Positions 25,677-33,522 of a stretch of 45,277 nt of DNA are shown here, one piece after another. The position numbers and the translations under genes are program-made. Position 1 is the first letter of the stretch. Every line of letters starts with the position of its first letter. The notes beneath the pieces were generated by a model. The model was not told the origin of the DNA, made no database searches, and saw only the letters and a program-made list of their open reading frames with translations. This DNA is from Acidobacteriaceae bacterium (GTDB lineage Bacteria > Acidobacteriota > Terriglobia > Terriglobales > Acidobacteriaceae): NCBI GenBank assembly GCA_031296355.1, contig JARLFX010000243.1, forward strand, positions 1 to 45,277, read 5' to 3'.

Positions 25677-26503
25677 TCAATCAGAAGATAGTGGCGCAGA
25701 TGGTTCCGTTTGTAAAAGCGCATGCATGCGGCAACGACTTCCTGGTGATTGAGGAGACGCTGGCGAACGGACAGCATGCGGCGATGGCGCAGAAGCTGTG
25801 TGCACGGAATACCAGCGTGGGCGCGGACGGGATTGAATTTCTGCAGCGCAACAAGGATGGCAGCCTGTTTCTGCGGCTCTTCAATGCGGATGGCAGCGAG
25901 GCGGAGTTGAGCGGCAACGGAACGCGTTGCGTGGCCGCGTGGCTGGCTCTGAGCGAACAGAGGCCAGTGGTGAAGCTGGGAACGCATGGCGGGGTACGCG
26001 CATGCAAGGTGATCAGTTCTCAGGGGACGCAGTTTCTAATTGAGAGCGAGATGGGCGTGCCGCAGGTAAAGGCGCGAACGCTGGAGATTTCGGGCGTGGG
26101 CGTAGTGGCCGGCGCGGAAGTGAATGTTGGTAATCCGCACTTCGTGGTGTTTGTGGAGAGCGAAGAATTCAGCGCACATGGTATGAGCTGGCAGCAGCTC
26201 GGCGGCATGATCTGCACCAGCCCGTTGTTTCCGCAGGGGACGAACGTGGAGTTTGTGCGGGTGTTGAGCAAGAGCGAGATCGCGTTTCGCATCTACGAAC
26301 GCGGTTGCGGGCCGACGACGTCATCTGGCACGGGAACGTGCGCGAGCGCGACGGCTGCGATAGCGCTGCGCGGCTGCGATGCTGCGCTGAAGGCGCATGC
26401 AGAGGGCGGTACGCAGAGCGTGGAATGGCCCGCGGTAGAGAAGCCGATGCAATTGACGGGGCCGGCAGAGATTGTGTGCGTGGGAAAGGTGGCTACACGG
26501 TGA
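25673..26503 (+). CDS. dapF: DapF-fold epimerase-like protein with Ser replacing both catalytic Cys
   Basis: 276 residues, the size and overall sequence of diaminopimelate epimerase: VPFVKAHACGNDFLVIEE, NTSVGADGIEF, FNADGSEAEL, NVGNPHFVVF and ERGCGPT. DapF racemises LL- to meso-DAP with two cysteines, in MCGNG and ACG(S/T)G. Here these positions read LSGNG (Ser80) and SSGTG (Ser218). Cys86 and Cys223 match the secondary, non-catalytic cysteines of DapF. So the fold is clear but the two-thiol mechanism is not available as written. The ATG overlaps the previous stop (ATGA); the family N-terminus would fit an ATG nine codons later. Lies in an operon with ldcA and mpl. Confidence 0.85.
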   Translation: MINQKIVAQMVPFVKAHACGNDFLVIEETLANGQHAAMAQKLCARNTSVGADGIEFLQRNKDGSLFLRLFNADGSEAELSGNGTRCVAAWLALSEQRPVVKLGTHGGVRACKVISSQGTQFLIESEMGVPQVKARTLEISGVGVVAGAEVNVGNPHFVVFVESEEFSAHGMSWQQLGGMICTSPLFPQGTNVEFVRVLSKSEIAFRIYERGCGPTTSSGTGTCASATAAIALRGCDAALKAHAEGGTQSVEWPAVEKPMQLTGPAEIVCVGKVATR

Positions 26504-27444
26504 GCGGAGCAAAGAGGGTACGGTCAAAGATATTGCGCGATGGAGCGAGGCTGGCGGTGGTATCGCCCGCGAGCGCGGCAAGGCGCGACCTGGTGGAGAA
26601 GGGAATGACCACGCTGATGGGATTGGGATATCAGTCGGTTATATTTCCGCATTCGCTGGATAAAGGGCCGCTGACCTTTGCAGGAAGTGCGCAAGAGCGT
26701 GCCGATGATCTGCATCGAGCATTCAGCGACAAGAGCATTGATGGGGTGGTGTGTACGCGCGGCGGCTGGGGTTCGGCAGAGCTGTTGCCGCTGTTGAAGG
26801 CCGAGGTTTTTCGCGCGCACCCGAAGCCATTTATAGGGTACAGCGACCAGTGCGCGCTGCATACGTGGCTGCAGCAGGAAGCAGGGCTGGTGACATTCCA
26901 TGGGCCGATGCTGGCTTCAGACTTTGCGCGCGAAGGCGGAGTGGATGCTGCCAGTTGGCAGAGCGCGCTACGCGGCGATGCGAACTGGGAGGTGGGCAAA
27001 GCGGACGGACTGCGCGTGATGCAGCCGGGAGTGGCGAAGGGCATGCTGCGCGGCGGTTGCATCTCCATTCTGACTGAATCGCTGGCAACGCCGTATGCCT
27101 TTGTGCCGAAGGACAGCATACTTTTTCTGGAAGATATTGGGCATCACCCGTACCAATGGGACCGGCAGATGCTGCACCTGCGGTATTCCGGCATACTGGA
27201 TAGCGTGCGGGGCATCATCTTTGGCGACATGGCGCAGTGCGTGAGTTCGCAGGCCGAGGCGGAGAAGATGGAGCAGGTGCTTCGGTATTCGCTGCGCGGG
27301 TTTGAGGGGCCGGTGGCGATTGGGCTGCGAAGCGGGCATGTGAACGAGGCGAATGTGACACTGCCGCTGGGCGTGGAAGCGGAACTGGACCTGAGCGGGG
27401 AGAATCCGCGGCTGCACTTTCTGGAGGCCGCGGTCAGCGGGTAA
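26500..27444 (+). CDS. ldcA: Muropeptide L,D-carboxypeptidase
   Basis: Serine peptidase S66 that removes the terminal D-Ala from the murein tetrapeptide during peptidoglycan recycling. 314 residues. Nucleophile Ser115 in GYSDQCAL (the position is the same as in the Pseudomonas enzyme), Glu in LFLEDIGHHPYQWDR and His in SGHVNEANVTLPLG complete the Ser-His-Glu triad. The open frame extends upstream into dapF. The GTG at 26500 forms a GTGA overlap with the dapF stop and has AAAGG about 9 nt upstream. Cytoplasmic; its product tripeptide is the substrate of Mpl encoded next. Confidence 0.94.
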   Translation: MSGAKRVRSKILRDGARLAVVSPASAARRDLVEKGMTTLMGLGYQSVIFPHSLDKGPLTFAGSAQERADDLHRAFSDKSIDGVVCTRGGWGSAELLPLLKAEVFRAHPKPFIGYSDQCALHTWLQQEAGLVTFHGPMLASDFAREGGVDAASWQSALRGDANWEVGKADGLRVMQPGVAKGMLRGGCISILTESLATPYAFVPKDSILFLEDIGHHPYQWDRQMLHLRYSGILDSVRGIIFGDMAQCVSSQAEAEKMEQVLRYSLRGFEGPVAIGLRSGHVNEANVTLPLGVEAELDLSGENPRLHFLEAAVSG

Positions 27445-27455
27445 GCTTGAACGAT

Positions 27456-28901
27456 ATGGAACAGGGCAGGCATATTTACCTTATCGGGATTTGTGGCACG
27501 GCGATGGCGTCGCTGGCGGGGATGCTGCGACTGCGCGGACACCGCGTGAGCGGTTCGGATGCCGCGGCGTATCCGCCGATGAGCGATCTGCTGGCGGAGC
27601 TTGGAATCCACATGGCGCAGCCGTATGCGGAGGCGAACCTGCAACCGCGGCCTGACCTGGTGATCGTGGGCAACGCGATCTCCCGTGGCAACGTGGAGCT
27701 GGAGTATGTGCTGGACCAGCGGATACCGTTCTGCTCGCTGGCGGAGGTGATCCACGACGAGTTTCTGGTGGGGCGCGACTCGTTTGTGGTGGCGGGCACG
27801 CACGGCAAGACGACTACGACGAGCATGCTGGCGTGGATCTTTGAAGTGGCTTCGCGCAACGATGCAAAGTTTGCACCGTCGTTTCTGGTGGGCGGCGTGG
27901 CGGAGAATTTTGGGTCGAGCTTTGCGCTGCGGGCGACGAAGCCCTTCGTGCTGGAAGGCGATGAGTACGATACGGCGTTCTTCGACAAGGGGCCGAAGTT
28001 TCTGCACTATTTCCCGGATGCTGCGATCCTGACGCACGTGGAGTTTGACCATGCGGATATCTACAAGGACCTGGATGCGGTGAAGACGGCCTTCAAACGC
28101 TTTGTGAACCTGATTCCGCGGCGCGGGCGGGTGGTTGCGTTTGATGACAGCGAGAATGTTTCAGAGTGTGTGGCGAGGGCGTTCTGCAAGGTGGAGCGGT
28201 ACGGCAAAAAGCCGGATTCGTACTGGCGCGTGATCGATGTGCAGCATGAGGGCGGGCTGACGCACTGGAGGCTTTTGCGCGACCGGGAAGAGTTTGCGGC
28301 GCTGGAGTTGCCGCTGGCGGGAGAACACAATGCGATGAATGCCACGGCTGCCGCGGCACTTGCAGCAGGCGAGGGCATCAGCGCAGCGACGATCGCAGAG
28401 GCGCTGGCAACGTTCCGCAGCGTGAAGCGGCGGCTGGAGGTGCGCGCGGTGGTGGGCGGCGTGACTGTGATCGACGACTTTGCGCACCATCCGACGGCGA
28501 TCCGGGAGACGCTGCGCGCACTGCGCAGTTCGTATCCGGGGAAGCGGCTGTGGGCGGTGCTGGAGCCACGCTCCAACACGCTGCGGCGGAACGTGTTTGA
28601 GCACGAGCTGCGCGACAGCCTGGCGCTAGCGGACAAGGTGGTCCTGGCGGCAGTGTTCAAGTCAGAAAATATTCCAGCGGCAGAGCGGCTGGCGCCGGAG
28701 CATGTGGTGACGGCGCTGAACGCGACAGGCACGACCGCGGTGCTGCTGCCGGACGCAGACGCAATTGTAGATTACATGGTTCCGCTGCTGGAGTCGGGCG
28801 ATGTGGTGGCGGTGCTATCGAATGGCGGCTTTGGCGGCATCTATGAGAAGCTGCCGGCGGCGATTGCGGAGCGAACAGCGATTGAATCTGCGCCGGTATA
28901 G
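27456..28901 (+). CDS. mpl: UDP-N-acetylmuramate:L-alanyl-gamma-D-glutamyl-meso-DAP ligase
   Basis: Recycling ligase that attaches the recovered tripeptide to UDP-MurNAc, bypassing MurC, MurD and MurE. 481 residues, Mur ligase fold. IYLIGICGTAMASLAGML at the N-terminus, ATP loop GTHGKTTTTSM, the Mpl-specific EGDEYDTAFFDKGPKF, LTHVEFDHADIY, AGEHNAMNA and DDFAHHPTAI are all there. I chose ATG at 27456; an in-frame TTG at 27447 is possible and neither has a strong ribosome-binding site. It is 2-11 nt downstream of ldcA, giving an LdcA-Mpl recycling pair. Confidence 0.95.
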   Translation: MEQGRHIYLIGICGTAMASLAGMLRLRGHRVSGSDAAAYPPMSDLLAELGIHMAQPYAEANLQPRPDLVIVGNAISRGNVELEYVLDQRIPFCSLAEVIHDEFLVGRDSFVVAGTHGKTTTTSMLAWIFEVASRNDAKFAPSFLVGGVAENFGSSFALRATKPFVLEGDEYDTAFFDKGPKFLHYFPDAAILTHVEFDHADIYKDLDAVKTAFKRFVNLIPRRGRVVAFDDSENVSECVARAFCKVERYGKKPDSYWRVIDVQHEGGLTHWRLLRDREEFAALELPLAGEHNAMNATAAAALAAGEGISAATIAEALATFRSVKRRLEVRAVVGGVTVIDDFAHHPTAIRETLRALRSSYPGKRLWAVLEPRSNTLRRNVFEHELRDSLALADKVVLAAVFKSENIPAAERLAPEHVVTALNATGTTAVLLPDADAIVDYMVPLLESGDVVAVLSNGGFGGIYEKLPAAIAERTAIESAPV

Positions 28902-28937
28902 GCTTCCGGGAATGGTATGGGAAGTGCGGACATCGTT

Positions 28938-28969
28938 CCCGGGTCTTAAAAGCGAGACCCGGGGCACCC
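28938..28969. repeat. Family A palindromic repeat, copy 4
   Basis: CCCGGGTCT, TAAAAGCG loop, AGACCCGGG, then GCACCC. The paired change CCCAGG to CCCGGG with CCTGGG to CCCGGG keeps the stem. Confidence 0.75.
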
Positions 28970-29003
28970 ACTGCTATGGTTTTCCGGGAGCGGCAGAGGC
29001 AGT

Positions 29004-29033
29004 ACGAGCATCGTGCCGCGGCACGATGCTCGT
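29004..29033. repeat. Perfect 30-bp palindrome
   Basis: Half-site ACGAGCATCGTGCCG followed at once by its exact reverse complement. No T-tract. In the 187-bp gap between mpl and the next gene. Confidence 0.9.
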
Positions 29034-29088
29034 GGTTGGATGATGCGCGGAATTTGCGTCGAGTTGCTCGGGGGAGCATCCAACTAGC

Positions 29089-30141
29089 ATGACAATGTTG
29101 CAGCGAGCTGAGCGAAGGGATAAGAAGTTTCAGAATCCCGTGGTGACGCAGGTCGGTGGGTTTTCGACGATGGCCAAGGTGTTGCCGCTGTATCTGGCGA
29201 ACAAGGAAGAGAAGTCGCCGAAAGAGCCGCTGGGACCTTTTCAAACTGATGCGAAGGTGTATGCAACACCGCCAGCGAGCGGATTGCGGGTGACGTGGTT
29301 CGGGCACTCGTCGATACTGCTGGAGATCGACGGCGTGCGCGTGTTGATCGATCCGGTGTGGGATGAGCGGGCATCGCCTATGCGGTGGGCGGGGCCGAAG
29401 CGGTTTTTCGCACCGACGCTGCCGCTGAAAAAGATGCCGGCGATTGATGTGGTGCTGGTATCGCATGACCACTACGATCACCTGGGCAAGGCGACCATCA
29501 AGGGGCTGGTGAAGCTGGAGGCGCTGGCGAAGGCGCAGTGGGTGACATCGCTGTGCGTGGGCAAGCTGCTACAGGAGTTTGGCGTGGCCGCAGAGCGCAT
29601 TGTGGAGTTGGACTGGACGCAGACGGCGAGCGTTGCGGACGGGGCGTGTTCGATTACTTCGGCACCGGCGCGGCACTTCTCAGGCCGCGGATTGTTCAAC
29701 CGGTTCGAGACGCTGTGGGCTTCGTTTGTGATCAAGGGCCGGAAACATTCGGTGTATTTTGGAGCGGACTCGGGATTCTGGGAAGGGTTTGAAGCGATTG
29801 GCGTGGCGTATGGGCCGTTTGACCTGACGATGCTGGAGATCGGCGCATCGAACGAATTGTGGAAGAGCATTCACATGGGGCCGGAAGGAGCCGCGCAGGC
29901 GTATGCGGCGCTCGGCGGGCCGGAACGGGCGGGGCTGCTGATGCCGATTCACTGGGGACTGTTTGACCTGGCGCTGCATGGCTGGCGGCAGCCGATGGAA
30001 CGGATGCTGGAGATTGCGACGGAGCGAAGATGGCCTCTGTTTGCGCCGAAGCCGGGGTTGCCGACGGAGGTGGCGGCGGTACAGTCCGACTGGTGGAAGG
30101 TGCGTCAGACAGCGGCGGACCGGGTGGCTGTATTTTCCTAA
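29089..30141 (+). CDS. Metallo-beta-lactamase-fold hydrolase (RomA/NAPE-PLD-like)
   Basis: 350 residues. Zinc site in SHDHYDHLG, preceded by TWFGHSSILLEIDGVRVLIDPVWDERASP (given in part: GHSS and LIDPVW are typical of this group), then SAPARHFSGRG, YFGADSGF, and MPIHWGLFDLAL. This arrangement resembles outer-membrane-associated RomA and N-acyl-phosphatidylethanolamine-hydrolysing phospholipase D, which cleaves phospholipids. No signal peptide is evident, so likely cytoplasmic. The next gene is a lysophospholipid acyltransferase, which supports, but does not prove, a role in phospholipid turnover. Weak ribosome-binding site; an ATG two codons later is an alternative start. Confidence 0.82.
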   Translation: MTMLQRAERRDKKFQNPVVTQVGGFSTMAKVLPLYLANKEEKSPKEPLGPFQTDAKVYATPPASGLRVTWFGHSSILLEIDGVRVLIDPVWDERASPMRWAGPKRFFAPTLPLKKMPAIDVVLVSHDHYDHLGKATIKGLVKLEALAKAQWVTSLCVGKLLQEFGVAAERIVELDWTQTASVADGACSITSAPARHFSGRGLFNRFETLWASFVIKGRKHSVYFGADSGFWEGFEAIGVAYGPFDLTMLEIGASNELWKSIHMGPEGAAQAYAALGGPERAGLLMPIHWGLFDLALHGWRQPMERMLEIATERRWPLFAPKPGLPTEVAAVQSDWWKVRQTAADRVAVFS

Positions 30142-30220
30142 GCTGATAGCTTGCAGACTCTTTTCTAAGCAGGAGGCGGGCGATACTATGTTGCTCGATA
30201 TCCTATATTCTTGAGGAGAA

Positions 30221-30943
30221 ATGTTCGCTCTTCTGAAGATGTTGTTCGTCTACACCGCTCTTGGGCCTATTACCGGCATCATCGGCATTCCGTGGACGCT
30301 ATTTCGCAATGATATTTCGTGGCTGTACAAGGCCGGTATGTGGATTGCCAGGGCGGGTGTGCGCGCCGGGGGCATCCGCGTAGAGATCAGCGGGTATGAG
30401 AATATTCCCTCGGGTCAGGCCTGCGTCTTCATGAGCAACCATGTATCGAATCTTGACCCGCCAGTGCTGCTTCCGCTGATTCCGGGGCGGACGTGCGTGA
30501 TGCTGAAGGCGGAGTTGATGCGGATTCCGATCCTGGGGCGGGCGATGCGGATGGCGCAGTTTGTGCCGGTCGAACGCGGCGGCGAGCCGGCGAAGGCGAA
30601 GGCAAGCATCGACGCTGCTGCACGGGCCCTGCATGATGGCTTGCACATCGTCATCTTTGCGGAGGGAACGCGCTCGCCGGACGGCAGGCTGCGGCCGTTC
30701 AAGAAGGGGCCGTTCTTCCTGGCGAAGGAGACTGGCGCACCGATCATACCGGTGGCGCTGAGCGGAACGCAGACGATGATGCGGGTGGGAAGCATGAAGG
30801 TGCATCCCGGGACCGCGCGAATCCAGCTACTGCCAGAGATCGACAGCAGCCAGTATGCGACGCGCGAAGAGCTGATGGAGGCTGTGCGCAACGCGATCAA
30901 CGCAGCGCTGCCTGCGGAGATGCAGAATCCGGTACTTGGGTGA
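30221..30943 (+). CDS. plsC: 1-acyl-sn-glycerol-3-phosphate acyltransferase
   Basis: Adds the second acyl chain to lysophosphatidic acid, giving phosphatidic acid at the inner membrane. 240 residues. Acyltransferase motif I NHVSNLD (H74, D79), motif II around VPVERGG, motif III FAEGTRSPDG and motif IV IIPVAL. An N-terminal hydrophobic segment (about 7-28) anchors it. GAGGAG is 4 nt upstream of the ATG. Family activity also includes other lysophospholipid acceptors, so the acceptor is not certain. Confidence 0.92.
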   Translation: MFALLKMLFVYTALGPITGIIGIPWTLFRNDISWLYKAGMWIARAGVRAGGIRVEISGYENIPSGQACVFMSNHVSNLDPPVLLPLIPGRTCVMLKAELMRIPILGRAMRMAQFVPVERGGEPAKAKASIDAAARALHDGLHIVIFAEGTRSPDGRLRPFKKGPFFLAKETGAPIIPVALSGTQTMMRVGSMKVHPGTARIQLLPEIDSSQYATREELMEAVRNAINAALPAEMQNPVLG

Positions 30944-30966
30944 AAATGGCGGCAGAGGGAACAGGG

Positions 30967-31071
30967 CCTCAGGGGCTAAAGCCCGGTTCCGTGGCGGAAC
31001 ATCATGTGCGGGCTGAAGCCCGCACCTACCTCAGAAGCAAAGACAGAACCTACCTCAGAAGCAAAGACAGA
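30967..31071. repeat. Dispersed repeat family D copy 2 with 24-bp tandem duplication
   Basis: Same modules as at 11413: CAGGGGCTAAAGCCC, then GTGCGGGCT-GA-AGCCCGCAC (31006-31025). It is followed by an exact head-to-tail 24-bp duplication (31024-31047 and 31048-31071, each starting ACCTACCTCAGAAGC). Confidence 0.8.
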
Positions 31072-31079
31072 AGCAGTGC

Positions 31080-31769
31080 TTACTTGACGATGGCGTTGTA
31101 GCCGTCGCTCAAGAGGCGCTGGCGCATGGCATCGGCGTCTTTACGGTTGCTGAAGGGGCCGATCTGGATGTGGATGAGCTTGTCTTGCGGCTCGGTGCGC
31201 GGGCTGACGGAATAGCCTTTTTTGCGCAGAGCGGTAAGCAGGATGTCAGCATCTTCCTGGCGCGAGACGGCGGCGATCTGGACCACGCTGGACTGGGGCG
31301 CGCTGGCGACCGGCGCGGGCGCAGGGGGAGCTGTAGCAGGTGCGACGTGTGCCGGCGGCGGGCTGGCGGGCTTCGCTTCTACTACAGCGGGGGCTGGGGC
31401 AGGTGTGGATGCGCTGGTAGAGGGTGCGGGAGCAGGGGTAGAGGTTTCACTGGCCGCCGGCACCGCCGGGGCAGTTGTGGATGGGGCGGCCTGCATGTCG
31501 ATACTCTGCGGCGACGGTTTGGAGCCGAAGAAGCTGCTGTCACCGGAGGAAGATTCCGTTGCGGTGAGCGCCTGGGAGGAGCGGCGGCCCAGGGTGTAGC
31601 CCATGCCGAAGACGACGGCGCAGAGCAGCGCGAGCGCAAAGAAGATGCCGAGAATGGTGCCGGTGCTGAGCGTGATTTCGCGCTCAGCACCCTGACCCTG
31701 CAGGCGCTGCAACTCCGGCGCGTCGTGGGTCAGGAAGTCTTCGTTGCGGTCGTGGGGGCCAATGGGCAT
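31080..31769 (-). CDS. SPOR-domain membrane protein
   Basis: 229 residues. Cytoplasmic N-terminus, one membrane helix (about 37-59, TGTILGIFFALALLCAVVFG), an Ala/Pro/Ser-rich periplasmic linker (about 75-158) and a C-terminal SPOR domain (SVVQIAAVSRQEDADILLTA ... HIQIGPFSNRKDADAMRQRL). SPOR domains bind glycan strands stripped of stem peptides at division sites, so a division- or envelope-related role is likely. AAGGA about 10 nt upstream lies inside the end of the slipin gene, 6 nt away, so the two are coupled. Confidence 0.92.
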   Translation of the reverse strand: MPIGPHDRNEDFLTHDAPELQRLQGQGAEREITLSTGTILGIFFALALLCAVVFGMGYTLGRRSSQALTATESSSGDSSFFGSKPSPQSIDMQAAPSTTAPAVPAASETSTPAPAPSTSASTPAPAPAVVEAKPASPPPAHVAPATAPPAPAPVASAPQSSVVQIAAVSRQEDADILLTALRKKGYSVSPRTEPQDKLIHIQIGPFSNRKDADAMRQRLLSDGYNAIVK

Positions 31770-31775
31770 AGGGGA

Positions 31776-32558
31776 CTATTCCTTTGTGGGCGCTGGAACG
31801 GAGGTGATGGCTTTGTTCAGCAGGGACATCAACTCCATGGGCAGCGGGAAGACGATGGTGGTGTTCTTTTCCACGCCAATGTCGGTGAGCGTCTGGAGAT
31901 AACGAAGCTGCAGGGTCATGGGCTGGGTGGCGAGCAGGGCAGCGGCGTCTACCAGCTTTTGCGCGGCGTTGAATTCGCCCTCGGCGTGGATGATCTTGGA
32001 ACGCTTTTCGCGCTCGGCCTCAGCCTGCTTGGCCATGGCGCGCAGCATGGATTCGGGGAGGTCAACCTGCTTCACTTCGACAGAGACGACCTTGAGGCCG
32101 AAGGGGGCGGTGTGGCCGTCAATGATGGTCTGAATGCGCTGGTTGAGCTGGTCGCGGTGCGCGAGCAGGCCGTCGAGATCGGATTCGCCGAGCACGGAAC
32201 GGAGCGTGGTCTGGGCGAACTGCGAGGTCTGATAGATGTAGTTGGTGACTTCGAGAACGGCTTTTACCGGATCGACGACGCGGAGGGTGATGACGGCGTT
32301 GACCTTGAGGGTGACGTTGTCGCGGGTGATGACGTCTTGCGGGGGAACTTCCATCGCCTCCTGGCGGAGGCTGATGCGAACCATCTGATCGAGCGGGCGG
32401 AAGACGAAGATGAGGCCGGGGCCCTTGGGCTCAGACCGCATGCGACCGAGACGGAAGATGACGCCGCGCTCATACTCCTTCAGGATCTTGACTGAGTTGA
32501 TGAGATAGAGGACAACGATGACGACGACAACAAGTATGGGCAGATTCAGGGTTTCCAC
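31776..32558 (-). CDS. Slipin (SPFH/stomatin family membrane protein)
   Basis: 260 residues. N-terminal membrane helix (about 5-23) and an SPFH domain (KEYERGVIFRLGRM, QDVITRDNVTLKVNAVITLRV), a coiled-coil segment (AMAKQAEAEREKRSKIIHAEGE) and a C-terminal Leu-rich region. Slipins form membrane scaffolds and are substrates or partners of NfeD proteases. A long NfeD is encoded about 1 kb upstream, with a beta-barrel gene in between. GTG start with GAGG 4-7 nt upstream. A -10-like TACAAT lies about 46 nt upstream. Confidence 0.93.
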   Translation of the reverse strand: METLNLPILVVVVIVVLYLINSVKILKEYERGVIFRLGRMRSEPKGPGLIFVFRPLDQMVRISLRQEAMEVPPQDVITRDNVTLKVNAVITLRVVDPVKAVLEVTNYIYQTSQFAQTTLRSVLGESDLDGLLAHRDQLNQRIQTIIDGHTAPFGLKVVSVEVKQVDLPESMLRAMAKQAEAEREKRSKIIHAEGEFNAAQKLVDAAALLATQPMTLQLRYLQTLTDIGVEKNTTIVFPLPMELMSLLNKAITSVPAPTKE

Positions 32559-32604
32559 AAAGCCTCACGATGCGCTGTCAAAAGGGACAGTCGCGAACGC
32601 TTTG

Positions 32605-32610
32605 ATTGTA
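32605..32610 (-). promoter_or_regulatory. -10 element (TACAAT) of the slipin-SPOR pair
   Basis: TACAAT on the minus strand about 46 nt before the slipin GTG; no clear -35. Confidence 0.35.
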
Positions 32611-32734
32611 ACGCAGCGCCGGTGAAGTGAATCAGGTGGTGGGTGGGGATTTGCAGGCAAGCGGCGATGCAAAACGGGAATTTCGCACATGCGGCTTATG
32701 CGCAGCGCAGCGGAAAGGTTGGTCTGCTGCGAAG

Positions 32735-32762
32735 GCCCAGGTCTCAGACGTGAGACCTGGGC
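32735..32762. repeat. Family A palindromic repeat, copy 5
   Basis: GCCCAGGTCTCA-GACG-TGAGACCTGGGC: a perfect 12-bp stem with a 4-nt loop. This copy lacks the GGGGCACC tail of the others. It lies just downstream of the beta-barrel gene stop, where it could help 3'-end formation. Confidence 0.8.
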
Positions 32763-32780
32763 TTTCGCAGTGCTGTGGCG

Positions 32781-33455
32781 CTAGAAGCGGGCGTAGAAGC
32801 CGATGGAGGGTTCGAGGGTGTGGGTATGGGCGCCGCTGGTGAGGTAGTTCTGGCCGAAGTCAGGCGCTTTGTAGAAGAGCTGGCGAGTCTGGACGCGTGC
32901 GCCGAAGTGACTGTTTCCGAAGTTGTAATCCGCGCCAATCTTCCAGTAGTAGGTGGCGCGGAACTGACGCTGCAGGCCCTGGCCGCCATTTGGCGTTGGA
33001 ACAAAATCGGTTGTGCCCAGGCCAATGCCAGCGAAAGGCTTGAACCCGGCGTAGGTGCCGGGGGTATGGGCCAGATAACCCCAAGTGAGCTCTTTCACGT
33101 TGGCATCAATGCCGAGCGCAATGGGATAGGAGGGCGCAACGGGATAGGTGATGGGGTAATAGGTGTAGACGTAATTCTGGGTAAAGCGCGAGAACTTGTA
33201 GTTCATTTCGGCGCCGATCCATGGCGACTTGGTGTAGCCGATGGAGATGAGATAGCCAGAAGCAGTGGACGGGCTTTGAGACTGGACTCGCTGGCCAGAG
33301 GTGGTGGCGGTGTACTCCAGCGGCACGGTGAGGCCGAGATCGATGCGGCTGAGGATGAGGTCGCGGGTGGAGAGGGACTGTGCATTGGCGGCGGAGGCGG
33401 CCAAGAGGCAGACGAGAGAGGCAAAAAGAAGGCTACTGCGAACTAACTTCAACAT
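32781..33455 (-). CDS. Outer-membrane beta-barrel protein
   Basis: 224 residues with a signal peptide (about 1-26, cleavage after ANA). The mature protein alternates polar and aromatic residues, with many Tyr-rich strands (YTATTSGQRV, YLISIGYTKSPWIGAEMNYKF, GIGLGTTDF, YYWKIGADYNFG) and ends SIGFYARF with a terminal Phe, the BamA recognition pattern. Size fits an 8-stranded OmpA/OmpW-like barrel. No specific function. AGGAG about 9 nt upstream of the ATG. Same strand as the slipin and NfeD genes. Confidence 0.85.
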   Translation of the reverse strand: MLKLVRSSLLFASLVCLLAASAANAQSLSTRDLILSRIDLGLTVPLEYTATTSGQRVQSQSPSTASGYLISIGYTKSPWIGAEMNYKFSRFTQNYVYTYYPITYPVAPSYPIALGIDANVKELTWGYLAHTPGTYAGFKPFAGIGLGTTDFVPTPNGGQGLQRQFRATYYWKIGADYNFGNSHFGARVQTRQLFYKAPDFGQNYLTSGAHTHTLEPSIGFYARF

Positions 33456-33522
33456 GCTTGCAAAACTCCTGGCTTGGGCGCCGGTAGGGCGCGGGCAACG
33501 GTATAAGACCGCTGGTTTCAGT

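Noticed and set aside
31024..31071. Possible CRISPR repeat (two 24-bp copies)
   Set aside because: The copies are head-to-tail with no spacer and no cas genes; a simple tandem duplication within an interspersed repeat.
31170..32495. 441-codon open frame on the plus strand, opposite the SPOR and slipin genes
   Set aside because: Gly/Arg-rich composition with no domain; it is the antisense shadow of two clear genes.
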